This document shows, one piece after another, positions 25,550 to 34,483 of a stretch of 50,658 bases of DNA. The stretch lies in the NCBI GenBank assembly GCA_030684645.1, contig JAUXUF010000273.1, forward strand, positions 1-50,658, read 5' to 3'. The notes beneath the pieces were generated by a model. It did not search any database. It was not told the DNA's origin and saw only the letters and a program-made list of their open reading frames with translations. Made by a program: the position numbers and the translations under genes. Each line of letters starts with the position of its first letter. Positions within the stretch are counted from its first letter, which is position 1. The DNA is from Bacteroidota bacterium (lineage in GTDB: Bacteria > Bacteroidota > Bacteroidia > Bacteroidales > Prolixibacteraceae).

Positions 25550-28108
25550 ATGGAATTCAAGAACGTGGCAATTGAGCCCCAAACAGGGGAAAAGACTTAC
25601 TCCCAGGATGAAGCATTTCAGGCTTCGATCAAATATTTTATGGGGGATGACCTTGCTGCAAGAGTGTGGGTAAACAAGTATGCATTGAAGGATTCATACG
25701 GTAACCTGTACGAACTTACCCCTGACGACATGCACCGGCGCCTCGCATCGGAAATTGCAAGAATTGAAAAAAACTACGACAATCCAATGTCTGAAGATGA
25801 GATTTTCGCACTTCTGAAAGACTTTAAATACATCGTGCCACAGGGAGGCCCGATGACAGGTATTGGCAACGATTTTCAAATTGCTTCCTTGTCGAACTGT
25901 TTTGTGATCGGAAACGATGGAAACTCCGATTCATACGGAGGAATTATGAAAATTGATCAGGAACAGGTACAACTGATGAAACGACGCGGTGGTGTGGGCC
26001 ACGACCTTTCACACATCCGCCCGAAAGGTTCGCCGGTTAAAAACTCGGCATTAACTTCAACAGGCATTGTTCCGTTCATGGAACGCTACTCAAACTCAAC
26101 CAGGGAAGTAGCTCAGGACGGACGTCGCGGTGCCCTGATGCTTTCGGTTTCGGTAAAACATCCGGATGCAGAATCGTTTATCGATGCCAAGCTCGAACAA
26201 GGAAAAGTAACCGGAGCAAATGTTTCGGTTAAGATTCATGATGATTTTATGCAGTCGGTTGAAGCTGGCGAAACATACCAAACCCAATATCCGATTGACG
26301 CCAAAGAACCGAAATATGTGAAGGAAATTGATGCCTCCGTCCTATGGAAAAAAATTGTTCACAATGCCTGGAAATCGGCTGAACCTGGTATCCTTTTCTG
26401 GGATACCATCATAAAAGAATCCATTCCGGATTGTTATGCCGACCTGGGTTACAAAACTGTATCGACCAATCCTTGCGGCGAAATTCCGCTGTGCCCCTAC
26501 GACAGTTGCCGTTTGATCGCAGTAAACCTTCATTCATATGTCGAAAATCCATTTACCCCACAAGCCAGATTCAATTTCGATCTGTTTAAAAAACATGTTG
26601 GCTTTGCTCAACGCATGATGGATGACATCATTGATCTGGAACTGGAAAAAATTGACGGCATTATTGGAAAAATTGATACCGACCCAGAAAACGAAGACAT
26701 CAAGAAAATTGAACGGTCGTTGTGGGAAAAAATACAGACCAAAGCTAGAGAAGGACGCCGTACAGGTGTTGGAATTACGGCAGAAGGAGATATGCTTGCC
26801 GCGTTGGGTCTGCGCTACGGAAGCGACGTTGCCACTGATTTCAGTGAAGAAATACACAAAACTGTAGCTTTGGAAGCATACCGTTCGTCAGTTGTTATGG
26901 CCAAAGAACGCGGAGCATTTAATATCTATAGTACCGAGCGCGAAAAAAACAATCCGATGATCAAACGTCTTCGGGCAGAAGACGAACAATTGTACCAGGA
27001 CATGGCTAAATATGGCCGCCGGAACATTGCTTTGCTGACCATCGCTCCAACCGGAACTACCAGCTTGATGACACAGACAACTTCCGGCATAGAACCTGTA
27101 TTTATGCCTGTTTACAAACGTCGCCGGAAAGTAAATCCAGGTGATAAAAATGTTAAAGTTGACTTTGTTGACGAAGTAGGCGATTCATGGGAAGAATATG
27201 TGGTTTTCCACCATAAATTCAAAGACTGGATGACCATCAACGGATTTGAGCTGAAGAAAAATTATCCTGAAGCTGATCTCGACGAATTAATTGCCAAATC
27301 ACCTTACTACAAGGCCGCGTCAACTGATGTTGACTGGATGAACAAGGTTCGGATGCAGGGAAAAATCCAGAAATGGGTTGACCATTCCATCAGCGTGACC
27401 ATCAACCTCCCTGCTGATGCCGATGAGGAACTGGTAGGAAAACTGTACTTCGAAGCCTGGAAAAGCGGCTGCAAGGGAGTAACGGTTTATCGTGAAGGAT
27501 CGCGTTCAGGAGTGCTCATTTCGAATAAAAAAGAGGTAGAAGAAACGAAAGACAGCATTTTTCCAACCAAAAGACCAACCGTTTTGGATGCTGATGTTGT
27601 TCGGTTTCAAAATACAAAAGACAAATGGGTGGCCTTTATCGGAACCATTGATGGACGTCCTTATGAAATATTTACCGGGTTATCTGACGACGAGGACGGA
27701 ATTTTGTTGCCACGCTCAGTGCAAAACGGGAAAATCATTAAAAATGTCGATTCAGACGGGGTCAAACGATACGATTTTCAATACACCAACAAGCAAGGTT
27801 ATAAAACCACCATCGAAGGTCTGTCGTTCAAATTCAACCCGGTTTTCTGGAATTATGCCAAACTGATTTCAGGCGTTCTGCGTCACGGAATGCCTATCCA
27901 TAAAGTGGTTGAAACGGTTACCAGCCTGCAATTCGACAACGACACCATCAACAGCTGGAAAGCTGGCGTTGCCCGTGCGCTGAAAAAATATGTACCTGAC
28001 GGAACAGTTGCTGAAGGTGCAATCTGCGGCGAATGTGGTTCGCACAATGTAACCTACCAGGAAGGTTGTTTAATTTGTCCCGACTGCGGATCATCCAAAT
28101 GCGGATGA
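25550..28108 (+). CDS. nrdJ: Adenosylcobalamin-dependent ribonucleotide reductase (class II)
   Basis: 852 residues from the ATG at 25550, chosen because the family-like sequence begins there; the frame is open to 25460. It reduces ribonucleotides to deoxyribonucleotides with a B12 radical and no oxygen requirement. Seen are MKRRGGVGHDLSHIRPKGS, the active-site finger-loop VSTNPCGEIPLCPYDSCR (near 305-320), APTGTTSLMTQTTSGIEPVF and VWNY-type barrel text. The C-terminal tail has four or more Cys (GAICGECGSHNV, then GCLICPDCGSSKCG), a zinc-ribbon/redox tail as in NrdJ. It suits an organism living with varied oxygen. No accessory nrd gene is adjacent. Confidence 0.93.
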   Translation: MEFKNVAIEPQTGEKTYSQDEAFQASIKYFMGDDLAARVWVNKYALKDSYGNLYELTPDDMHRRLASEIARIEKNYDNPMSEDEIFALLKDFKYIVPQGGPMTGIGNDFQIASLSNCFVIGNDGNSDSYGGIMKIDQEQVQLMKRRGGVGHDLSHIRPKGSPVKNSALTSTGIVPFMERYSNSTREVAQDGRRGALMLSVSVKHPDAESFIDAKLEQGKVTGANVSVKIHDDFMQSVEAGETYQTQYPIDAKEPKYVKEIDASVLWKKIVHNAWKSAEPGILFWDTIIKESIPDCYADLGYKTVSTNPCGEIPLCPYDSCRLIAVNLHSYVENPFTPQARFNFDLFKKHVGFAQRMMDDIIDLELEKIDGIIGKIDTDPENEDIKKIERSLWEKIQTKAREGRRTGVGITAEGDMLAALGLRYGSDVATDFSEEIHKTVALEAYRSSVVMAKERGAFNIYSTEREKNNPMIKRLRAEDEQLYQDMAKYGRRNIALLTIAPTGTTSLMTQTTSGIEPVFMPVYKRRRKVNPGDKNVKVDFVDEVGDSWEEYVVFHHKFKDWMTINGFELKKNYPEADLDELIAKSPYYKAASTDVDWMNKVRMQGKIQKWVDHSISVTINLPADADEELVGKLYFEAWKSGCKGVTVYREGSRSGVLISNKKEVEETKDSIFPTKRPTVLDADVVRFQNTKDKWVAFIGTIDGRPYEIFTGLSDDEDGILLPRSVQNGKIIKNVDSDGVKRYDFQYTNKQGYKTTIEGLSFKFNPVFWNYAKLISGVLRHGMPIHKVVETVTSLQFDNDTINSWKAGVARALKKYVPDGTVAEGAICGECGSHNVTYQEGCLICPDCGSSKCG

Positions 28109-28152
28109 TTCCAAACTATTAGATTTTCCTGATCTCAAAAACCAAACTCACC

Positions 28153-28179
28153 GGAGGCTGTCTCAAAAAGGCAGCCTTC
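28153..28179 (+). terminator. Terminator-like hairpin after nrdJ
   Basis: AGGCTG (28155-28160) pairs with CAGCCT (28172-28177) over a short A-rich loop, followed by CACTTTTTTC. It lies about 45 bp past the nrdJ stop and fits a rho-independent terminator. A similar AGGCTGTCCTGAAAAGGCA occurs near 28755, so this may also be part of a dispersed element. Confidence 0.55.
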
Positions 28180-28464
28180 ACTTTTTTCAAAAGCAGCATC
28201 GAAAGTCTTCGGTCGAGGATGCATTCAAGTCAAAATGCAGCAAAGACACTTTTCCCAAAAGTAACGAAAAACAGCATCAGCCAATCCGACCGATTGCCTT
28301 GAAAACCAGATGATAATCTTTCGAAAATAAATAGCTAGATTATAAATTGCAATCTATATTTGGGGAGATTTACTAGTTATGTGCTATGTTAAAAAACCTT
28401 GCAAGACTGCCCAAACCTCAAACATGTAAAAGCTTCGGACGATATTTTTTCGTAACTTTGAAGC

Positions 28465-28536
28465 ATGGAAACAGCAAAGAATACGCCTCTTGACTTTGAG
28501 ATTGACAAGCTCACAAATTCCATTGAAAGATCATAA
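28465..28536 (+). pseudogene. Truncated N-terminus of a small Bacteroidetes gene
   Basis: A -7-like box TAACTTTG (28453-28460) precedes ATG at 28465. The frame encodes 23 residues (METAKNTPLDFEIDKLTNSI then ERS) and stops. The first 21 residues look like the start of a conserved small Bacteroidetes protein of about 170 residues that I associate with the 54-residue protein encoded right after it; its body seems to be deleted. Identification is from memory of similar gene pairs. Confidence 0.45.
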
Positions 28537-28540
28537 CAAA

Positions 28541-28705
28541 ATGGGACTAATAAAAGAACCAAAGAATGTAGATTTCACTGTTCAATCCGAACCTTGGACT
28601 GAGGAGGAACTGAAAGACTTCAGAAAGTTAATGCATGAACTAAAAGCGAAAAACGCTAAAAGAAAAGTTCTGTCTTCGCCACAAAAGAAGAAAATTGGTG
28701 CTTAA
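28541..28705 (+). CDS. Small basic hypothetical protein
   Basis: 54 residues from the ATG at 28541; the frame is open upstream to 28490 but that region belongs to the truncated gene. It starts MGLIKEPKNVDFTVQSEPWT, has a charged helix ELKDFRKLMHELKAKN and a Lys-rich tail. No catalytic motif or membrane segment is visible. Proteins of this style often follow the METxKxTPLDFEIDKLTNSIE gene in Bacteroidetes. The function is not known. It sits 4 bp after the truncated gene, apparently keeping its original operon position although the partner is broken. Confidence 0.55.
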   Translation: MGLIKEPKNVDFTVQSEPWTEEELKDFRKLMHELKAKNAKRKVLSSPQKKKIGA

Positions 28706-28821
28706 CTCGTGAGAATCAAACTTGAATAATCAGAAACACAGCTCATAATCGAGTAGGCTGTCCTGAAAAGGCAACTTCTGTTTTTTTTGCTGTATTTCAC
28801 CAAACAAATTAGATTTGAACT

Positions 28822-29805
28822 TTACTTTTTGCTTTCAATTCTCCTGATGGCCTTTTCAAATTCATCCTGAACAGAATCCTCTATCATCTTCTTGAATTTC
28901 TCATACTCCCGATGCACGTGCTCTTTTGCCAATTGTGCCGATACTTTTCCTGCATCCATTAAGATTTCTTTTTCGTTAAGAGTCAAAAAACCGTGCAATT
29001 TGGTGATCCAATCTTTCATGTGCATCGAATTACGGCTGAGTGCCTGCAATTCGGCAAATTCGAGGTATTGGGTCACGATGCGGTTTAGAAGTTCCAACTC
29101 TCTGTTATCCAGATAATTTTTTGCCACCTCAGTATCTTCTTTCCGAATGGATTCACCCGGCCAATTGGTTAATCCCATGTTGAGTTTGGCAGCATCGGCC
29201 CGGTGCAAAAGAACTTCAGCAGCAGTGTGTCCATGAATGGCGTAATGAAACTTATTTTGAACTGTTGCAAAAAACTCCTGTGTCCCGGGATAATCAGGGT
29301 CATAATCAACACTTGTGGCATATATGTCGCAAACCTTTCGGTAAAACATTTTCTCAGATGAACGAATATCCCGAATTCGTTCCAATAAATCATCAAAATA
29401 ATTATTTCGGGCTTGTTTCAAGCGTTCATCGTCCAACACAAAACCTTTGATAATGAATTCTTTTAGCTGCTGGGTTGCCCAAATCCTAAACTGCGTCGCC
29501 ACATGCGATTTAATACGGTAACCGACTGAAATCACCATATCCAGGTTGTAGTGTTCAACAGATCGTTTTACACCTCGGTTACCTTCTTTTTGAACTATTA
29601 AGAAATCCTGAATAGTTCGATTCGCATCTAATTCACCTTCTTCCAGAATATTTTTTATGTGCATGTTAACATTTGGCACTGTTGTCTGGAATAATTCGGC
29701 CAATTGCTTCTGAGTAAGCCACACCGTTTCGTTTATAAGGCGCACATCAATTTTGGTGTTTCCTTGTGGTGTGCGGTAAATGATTATTTCCGGCTTTTGT
29801 TCCAT
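28822..29805 (-). CDS. RhuM family protein
   Basis: 327 residues. The N-terminal part (about 1-110) carries the RhuM signature: IIIYRTPQGNTKIDVRLINE, then ETVWLTQKQLAELFQTTVPN resembling a DNA-binding helix-turn-helix, SVEHYNLDMVISVGYRIKSH and FRIWATQQLKEFIIKGFVLD. The C-terminal half has ATSVDYDPDYPGTQEFFATV and HGHTAAEVLLHRADAAK. RhuM was named in Salmonella SPI-3, but its biochemical role is unknown. In many genomes it lies beside restriction-modification genes, as here: it starts 30 bp after the stop of the nuclease-methylase on the same strand and is probably co-transcribed. An accessory role in defence is inference. Confidence 0.85.
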   Translation of the reverse strand: MEQKPEIIIYRTPQGNTKIDVRLINETVWLTQKQLAELFQTTVPNVNMHIKNILEEGELDANRTIQDFLIVQKEGNRGVKRSVEHYNLDMVISVGYRIKSHVATQFRIWATQQLKEFIIKGFVLDDERLKQARNNYFDDLLERIRDIRSSEKMFYRKVCDIYATSVDYDPDYPGTQEFFATVQNKFHYAIHGHTAAEVLLHRADAAKLNMGLTNWPGESIRKEDTEVAKNYLDNRELELLNRIVTQYLEFAELQALSRNSMHMKDWITKLHGFLTLNEKEILMDAGKVSAQLAKEHVHREYEKFKKMIEDSVQDEFEKAIRRIESKK

Positions 29806-29835
29806 AATGGTATAAATAAATTCCTTGAAATAAAA

Positions 29836-32800
29836 TCAAATGGATTCCATCTCCCCGATGATCTTCATGGTTTCGACGCTCACAGTGCAAACCCGTTTTA
29901 GCAGGTCGATCACGTGGTCTTTGTAGTCGGCAAAACGGTAGGTGTCGAACTTTTCGGCAATGGTGGGATCTTTGGGTTTCTTCTCTTTATACTGGTCGAG
30001 TATCCATTCAAGTGCCGAACGGTTGCCAAGCTTGTATTCCCACGCTATTTTCGGGATTCCCTTCAAAAAGGTAAGTTCGTCTATTTCAATGATGCCCGTT
30101 TGTTTGTCGGCTTTCAGTTTGGCTTTTACTTTGGGTTTGCGGGCAAACATCGCTTCGGGTTCCTGGGCTTCGTTGAACATGGTTTTTTGCCGAAGGTGTT
30201 CGGCTTTAATTTCGGCGGTGATGACTTCCAACGCGAAAGGCTCAACCGTTTCATAGTTAATATGCAGCTCCATCAGCGCCTTGCCCCAAGCGGCCCATTG
30301 CTCGAAATTGTCGTAAAACGGAAGGCGCGGGAATTCCCGTTTCAGGTTGAGTTCGTATTTTTTGCGGTAGGCCGGGTTGTGCAGCACCGCGTAGGTGTAG
30401 TGGAAAATAGATAGCCTCTCCCCAACCCTCTCCACAGGAGAGGGGGCTGGCCAACCATAATGCGAACGAAACTGCTCCAGCCCCCAGTCGGTAATGTTTT
30501 CGGTGCGGTTTCCGGTTTTATCGTAACGGTAAAGGGGGAGGCATTGGGTTTTTTCTAAATAATCGAGGCTTGGGAAGGTATTGATTCCAAGTAATTGAAA
30601 AGGTTTTGAAGATCCATTTCCAGAAATGCAAAATGCAAGGTTTTCTTTATTAAAAAACCTATCTGTTAATCCATGTTCGTCTATGAACAACTCAGAATGA
30701 TAAAGAAAGGTTGGAGTAAAAGGTCTGTAGTTAAATTTCAAAATAAGTTCCCTGGAATAATTTTCTTTTAATCCTCTAGAAAAGCGTTGTTTTAAATTTC
30801 TGGACCATTTAATTACAGTATCATAACTTTCATCCAAGTTATATCCATTAAAATGCGTTGAGAAGAACCTCATTTTCTTAGCAAGGTTTTCTTTCGAAAA
30901 ATCGATTACCCAATCATCACGGTTGGTTGAAATACCGGTGGAATAAAGTTCAAAAATGGCATCTTTTCCTTTGCCATTTTTTACGTCTTTTGAACAAACT
31001 GGCAAAAATTTCTCCCAATCATTGTCTTCCGAAAGGTTGATCCAGTTATTGGTTTTATCGGGGTGGATGGTTTCAAAATGGATATTGGCTAGTTGGTTGT
31101 TTTTCAACCAGTCGAGTTTGATTTCTTTCCGCCAATCGTCTACCATGCTCACATATTCAATCTGGCACGGGCCTTCCTGCTTCTCCTTTTTGATCAGGAA
31201 CATGATGGCCACACCGGTTTGGATGCCAAACACGTTGTGGGTGGTTCCGGCAATTTTAGGATTGGTGCGAACGTCGCTGCGGGTGTCAACGATGTAGGCA
31301 TAAGCATACTCATCAAGCACACATTTCCGGAACCCGTCGAAAGTGCGGCTGTCGATAAAGCTGCGGTTGGTGATCATGGCCAGCACACCGTTCCGGTCGA
31401 TGCGGTCCATCGCCCAGCGGTAAAAGCGCGAGTACATGTCGTAAACCTTGGTTTTCTGCGCCGTGCTGTGTTTGATGAAGGTATCCTTTATCCGCTTATC
31501 AATGGTGGGATATTCGCGGTTTTTGTTGTTTTCGTTTTCGTTCAGCTGGTTGGCGTTATAAGGCGGATTGCCAATGACCACTGAAATTTTTTTACTGTTT
31601 TGACGGCGGATGCGTTCGGTGTTTTCGCTGCTGAGCCGAAACAGGCTGTGTTGCTTGCCTGCAAAAGCCAGCGCATCGGTATTGTCGAGCGTATCGACAA
31701 AGCAGAGGTTGGGAAACTCGGCATAGTATTCCATCTTCTGCTTGAAGGTGTATTCAATGTTGAGGTTGGCAATGTAGTAAGGCAGAATGGCCACCTCGTT
31801 GGCGTGGAGTTCGTTTTTATATTTCCAGGCCAAATCCTGTTTGGGAATGGCATGTTCGATAATATCGCAGATAAACGTACCGGTGCCGGTTGCCGGATCG
31901 AGTATTTCGACGTTTCGGTCGGCCATCGTTTTCCCAAAATGTTTGTGCAGCAGGTAATTGGTACTGTCAACCATGAAACGCACAATTTCGTTGGGAGTAT
32001 AAACCACGCCAAGCCGGTCGGCAGCCTTGGGATTGTACACCTTGTAAAAGTTTTCGTAGATCACCTTCAGGAACTTTTGTTTCTCGTGGTGGTCGGTAAT
32101 ACTCGCGGCTGTGGCGTTGATGGCTTCGTAATAATGTTCGATGGAGTGAAGCAGGTTGCGCCGTTCTGCATAACTGAATAACGCATCGATCAGTTTTTCA
32201 AGCTCGGCAGCAATGGTATTGTGGCGGTGAAAATCAGGGTCGTCGAAAATCCGGTTGAAGATATCGCTGGTAAGTAGGTGCTGGATCATCATCTCGCGGA
32301 TGTCTTCCAACGTGATGTCGGGGTTGATCTCGGCCTTGCACAGTTCCAGAAAAGTGGACTGCATGACAATGAAGCCGGGATTGCTTTCGCGGCTTTCGAC
32401 AATCTTTTTGCGTAGGGTTTCAACAATGATAGGAATATCGGCCTTGAATTTCTCAATGGCATCTTCGAACTTATAAACCGTCTCGCTCTTGAAGTTGATA
32501 AAAGTGGTAAGCAGATCGTCCAGTTTGTCGGCATCGCGCATTTTCACGCGACCAACTTCTTCTCCACGCTGGAACAACACCGCCACGTTGCTATCTTCGA
32601 ACAGGATATTGGTAAGCGGATAACCCTTTTGAATCTTGGCGTCAATTTCGGCTTCGATGTCGTCTTTTTCGTCCTTGCTTTCCCAAAGGCCAATGTCGAG
32701 ACCCCATAGGTTTTTCACCGTTCCATCGGGGTACACCTTTTTGCCACGGGTTCCCATAACGGCCACTTCGGGGATCACTTCGTAGTTCGATTTACGGGCG

Positions 32801-32916
32801 TAATCGTTGAGCAAATGCCAGAAGTGGTTGCGGATGCTCTGTTCGTTGTGGCTTTTCCCATACTGCAAAGTACGGTCGAGGTTTTGATAATACTGGTTGA
32901 TCAGTATTTTTGACAT
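29836..32916 (-). CDS. Single-chain nuclease/N6-adenine methylase (type ISP/IIG-like restriction enzyme)
   Basis: 1026 residues from the ATG at 32916 (MSKILINQYYQNLDRTLQYG); the frame is open to 33024 without family resemblance. The N-terminus looks like a PD-(D/E)xK nuclease: YPDGTV at 62-67 and GLWESKD with Glu79-x-Lys81. A helical linker follows. The methylase has SAM motif I ILDPATGTGTFICDIIEHA near residue 340 and catalytic motif IV VVIGNPPYNANQ near 448. The last 400 residues should recognise DNA. It lacks the helicase of full type ISP enzymes, so it is predicted to cut and methylate as one chain. Residues about 821-835 are encoded by a C/G-rich palindromic repeat inserted in frame. RhuM is co-directional downstream. 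Confidence 0.85.
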   Translation of the reverse strand: MSKILINQYYQNLDRTLQYGKSHNEQSIRNHFWHLLNDYARKSNYEVIPEVAVMGTRGKKVYPDGTVKNLWGLDIGLWESKDEKDDIEAEIDAKIQKGYPLTNILFEDSNVAVLFQRGEEVGRVKMRDADKLDDLLTTFINFKSETVYKFEDAIEKFKADIPIIVETLRKKIVESRESNPGFIVMQSTFLELCKAEINPDITLEDIREMMIQHLLTSDIFNRIFDDPDFHRHNTIAAELEKLIDALFSYAERRNLLHSIEHYYEAINATAASITDHHEKQKFLKVIYENFYKVYNPKAADRLGVVYTPNEIVRFMVDSTNYLLHKHFGKTMADRNVEILDPATGTGTFICDIIEHAIPKQDLAWKYKNELHANEVAILPYYIANLNIEYTFKQKMEYYAEFPNLCFVDTLDNTDALAFAGKQHSLFRLSSENTERIRRQNSKKISVVIGNPPYNANQLNENENNKNREYPTIDKRIKDTFIKHSTAQKTKVYDMYSRFYRWAMDRIDRNGVLAMITNRSFIDSRTFDGFRKCVLDEYAYAYIVDTRSDVRTNPKIAGTTHNVFGIQTGVAIMFLIKKEKQEGPCQIEYVSMVDDWRKEIKLDWLKNNQLANIHFETIHPDKTNNWINLSEDNDWEKFLPVCSKDVKNGKGKDAIFELYSTGISTNRDDWVIDFSKENLAKKMRFFSTHFNGYNLDESYDTVIKWSRNLKQRFSRGLKENYSRELILKFNYRPFTPTFLYHSELFIDEHGLTDRFFNKENLAFCISGNGSSKPFQLLGINTFPSLDYLEKTQCLPLYRYDKTGNRTENITDWGLEQFRSHYGWPAPSPVERVGERLSIFHYTYAVLHNPAYRKKYELNLKREFPRLPFYDNFEQWAAWGKALMELHINYETVEPFALEVITAEIKAEHLRQKTMFNEAQEPEAMFARKPKVKAKLKADKQTGIIEIDELTFLKGIPKIAWEYKLGNRSALEWILDQYKEKKPKDPTIAEKFDTYRFADYKDHVIDLLKRVCTVSVETMKIIGEMESI
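30413..30454. repeat. C/G-rich palindromic repeat inside the restriction-enzyme gene
   Basis: The core CCCTCTCC-ACA-GGAGAGGG (30426-30444) is a perfect 8-bp inverted repeat, flanked by GCCTCTCCCCAA on one side and GGCTGGCC on the other. It is the same design as repeats around trpG and trpE. On the minus strand it is read in frame as APSPVERVGERL, between HYGWP and SIFHYTYAVLHNP. Confidence 0.8.
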
Positions 32917-33293
32917 GATCAGGATTTGATTTGATTGAATGATGGTCAAATCTAATAAAATTATTGTAGGGATATATAATATGTTTCCTGAATCCAGCGA
33001 AATTCTGAAAGGGTTCAACAACAATAATAAACAGGGTTTAAATGTTTTTCTTCTGCCCTGCCTAGGTAGATGGGCGGCTAGATAGGTGACTAATCGGGTT
33101 AGCTAAAATTGGAAATATCTGGAAGATACTTTCATCCTTTTGAGGTTCTTTCTCATCAGCTATCTAAATAGATAAAGATCTTTTAGTATTTTTACCACTC
33201 AAAATACAGGTGAGCGGGGTAGCCAAATCTTAGCAGCAAATCGTAAAACGATGAGAATTGGTAGAATAATATTTTAGATTAAATTTCTTACAA
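32917..33293. other. Gap between restriction enzyme and histidine kinase genes
   Basis: This 377-bp divergent intergenic region must contain both promoters, but no TAnnTTTG box with a matching TTG was found. It contains several short GATAG/CTATC-type repeats (for example CTATCTAAATAGATA near 33160) without clear function. No gene, tRNA or IS end was seen. Confidence 0.4.
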
Positions 33294-34361
33294 ATGAACG
33301 ATACTACATTCAGATATGATCTTTTCTTCGAACTATCGCCTGACTTGCTGTGTATTGCAGGATTTGATGGTTATTTTAAAAAAATAAACCCTGCAGTTTC
33401 AAACCTGTTGGGTTATACCATGGAGGAATTGTATGCAAGGCCTATTAATGATTTCGTATTTTGTGCAGATAAACGTTCAACACAAAAGGTCAGAACCGAA
33501 TTGACCAAATCGATATCGCTTTTTGATTTTGAAAACAGGTATGTCACAAAGAGTGGCGAAATTGTGTGGCTATCATGGACCTCCCTGCCGGTGGAAAGTG
33601 ATCAATTGGTTTTCGCCGTTGCAAAAAACATTACACATAAAAAAAGAATGGAAGCGGACAGAAGTACACTGCTCACCAATCTGACCAACACGAATAATGA
33701 CCTCAAACAGTTAACCTATACAACTTCACATGATTTAAGGTCTCCTGTAAATAATTTACTCGCCGTATTGGATCTGTTAGATATTTCTAAAATTGATGAT
33801 GAGGAAGCAACCGAGTTGTTAAATATGGTAAAGTTATCAGGAGAGTACTTAAAAGAAACAATGGATAATTATGTTGATGCTTTGAGCGAGAAACATAATA
33901 AGCTTGCAAATCTGGAAGAAGTGGATTTAAATGATAGTCTGAAGAATGTGCTAAAATCCATTAATTCCTTAATTGAAACCTCAAAAGTCACCATACATAC
34001 TGACTTTTCAAAACTCGATAAAATTAAATTCAACAAAGCTTACATGGAGAGCGTATTTTTAAATTTGCTTACCAATGCTATAAAATATGCAAGACCTGAT
34101 TGTCTGCCTGTTATTTCCATTCATGCTGAAAAAGTGGATGGAAGGAATCAGTTAACCTTTGCTGATAACGGGCTGGGATTTGATATGGAGAAAGTGAAAG
34201 ACAGAATTTTCGGGTTGCATCAAAAGTTTCACGACTATAAAGACAGCAAAGGGATAGGACTATATTTAGTACACAATCACATCACCAGTTTAGCCGGGAA
34301 AATTAGCGTAGAAAGTAAAGTAAACGAAGGGGCGAAGTTCACAATGTCGTTCAAAGATTAA
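33294..34361 (+). CDS. PAS domain sensor histidine kinase
   Basis: 355 residues, no membrane segment. A PAS domain covers about residues 8-120 (ELSPDLLCIAGFDGYFKKIN then VSNLLGYTMEELYARP). The dimerisation/phosphoacceptor helix has YTTSHDLRSPVNNLLAVLD with His146. The ATPase domain has the N-box FLNLLTNAIKYARP, the G1 box DNGLGFD and G2-like SKGIGLYLVHNHI. It probably autophosphorylates in response to a cytoplasmic signal and passes the phosphate to an unlinked response regulator; none is encoded nearby. The F-box region FGLHQKFH is typical of the PAS-HK group abundant in Bacteroidetes. Upstream is the accessory restriction module, and there is no operon link. Confidence 0.9.
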   Translation: MNDTTFRYDLFFELSPDLLCIAGFDGYFKKINPAVSNLLGYTMEELYARPINDFVFCADKRSTQKVRTELTKSISLFDFENRYVTKSGEIVWLSWTSLPVESDQLVFAVAKNITHKKRMEADRSTLLTNLTNTNNDLKQLTYTTSHDLRSPVNNLLAVLDLLDISKIDDEEATELLNMVKLSGEYLKETMDNYVDALSEKHNKLANLEEVDLNDSLKNVLKSINSLIETSKVTIHTDFSKLDKIKFNKAYMESVFLNLLTNAIKYARPDCLPVISIHAEKVDGRNQLTFADNGLGFDMEKVKDRIFGLHQKFHDYKDSKGIGLYLVHNHITSLAGKISVESKVNEGAKFTMSFKD

Positions 34362-34483
34362 TAATTAATCCAATCCTCATTTTCGTATAAAAAAAATCAC
34401 CTCCTCCCGAATACTTTTCATCCATTTCTATTATCTTGTTTAGGAAGTAATGATTATCTGACTGTCATTAAAAATAAACAGCG

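Noticed and set aside
28141-28300. GGCTGTCTCAAAA sequence as the end of an insertion sequence
   Set aside because: No transposase remnant or matching inverted end was found; the hairpin is explained as the nrdJ terminator.
31600-32181. Long plus-strand reading frame of 193 codons
   Set aside because: It lies wholly opposite the conserved methylase domain and shows no protein-family features; same for 29914-30414 and 31093-31584.
32917-33024. Longer start for the nuclease-methylase
   Set aside because: The 36 extra residues are hydrophobic and unlike the family, which begins MSKxLINxYY.
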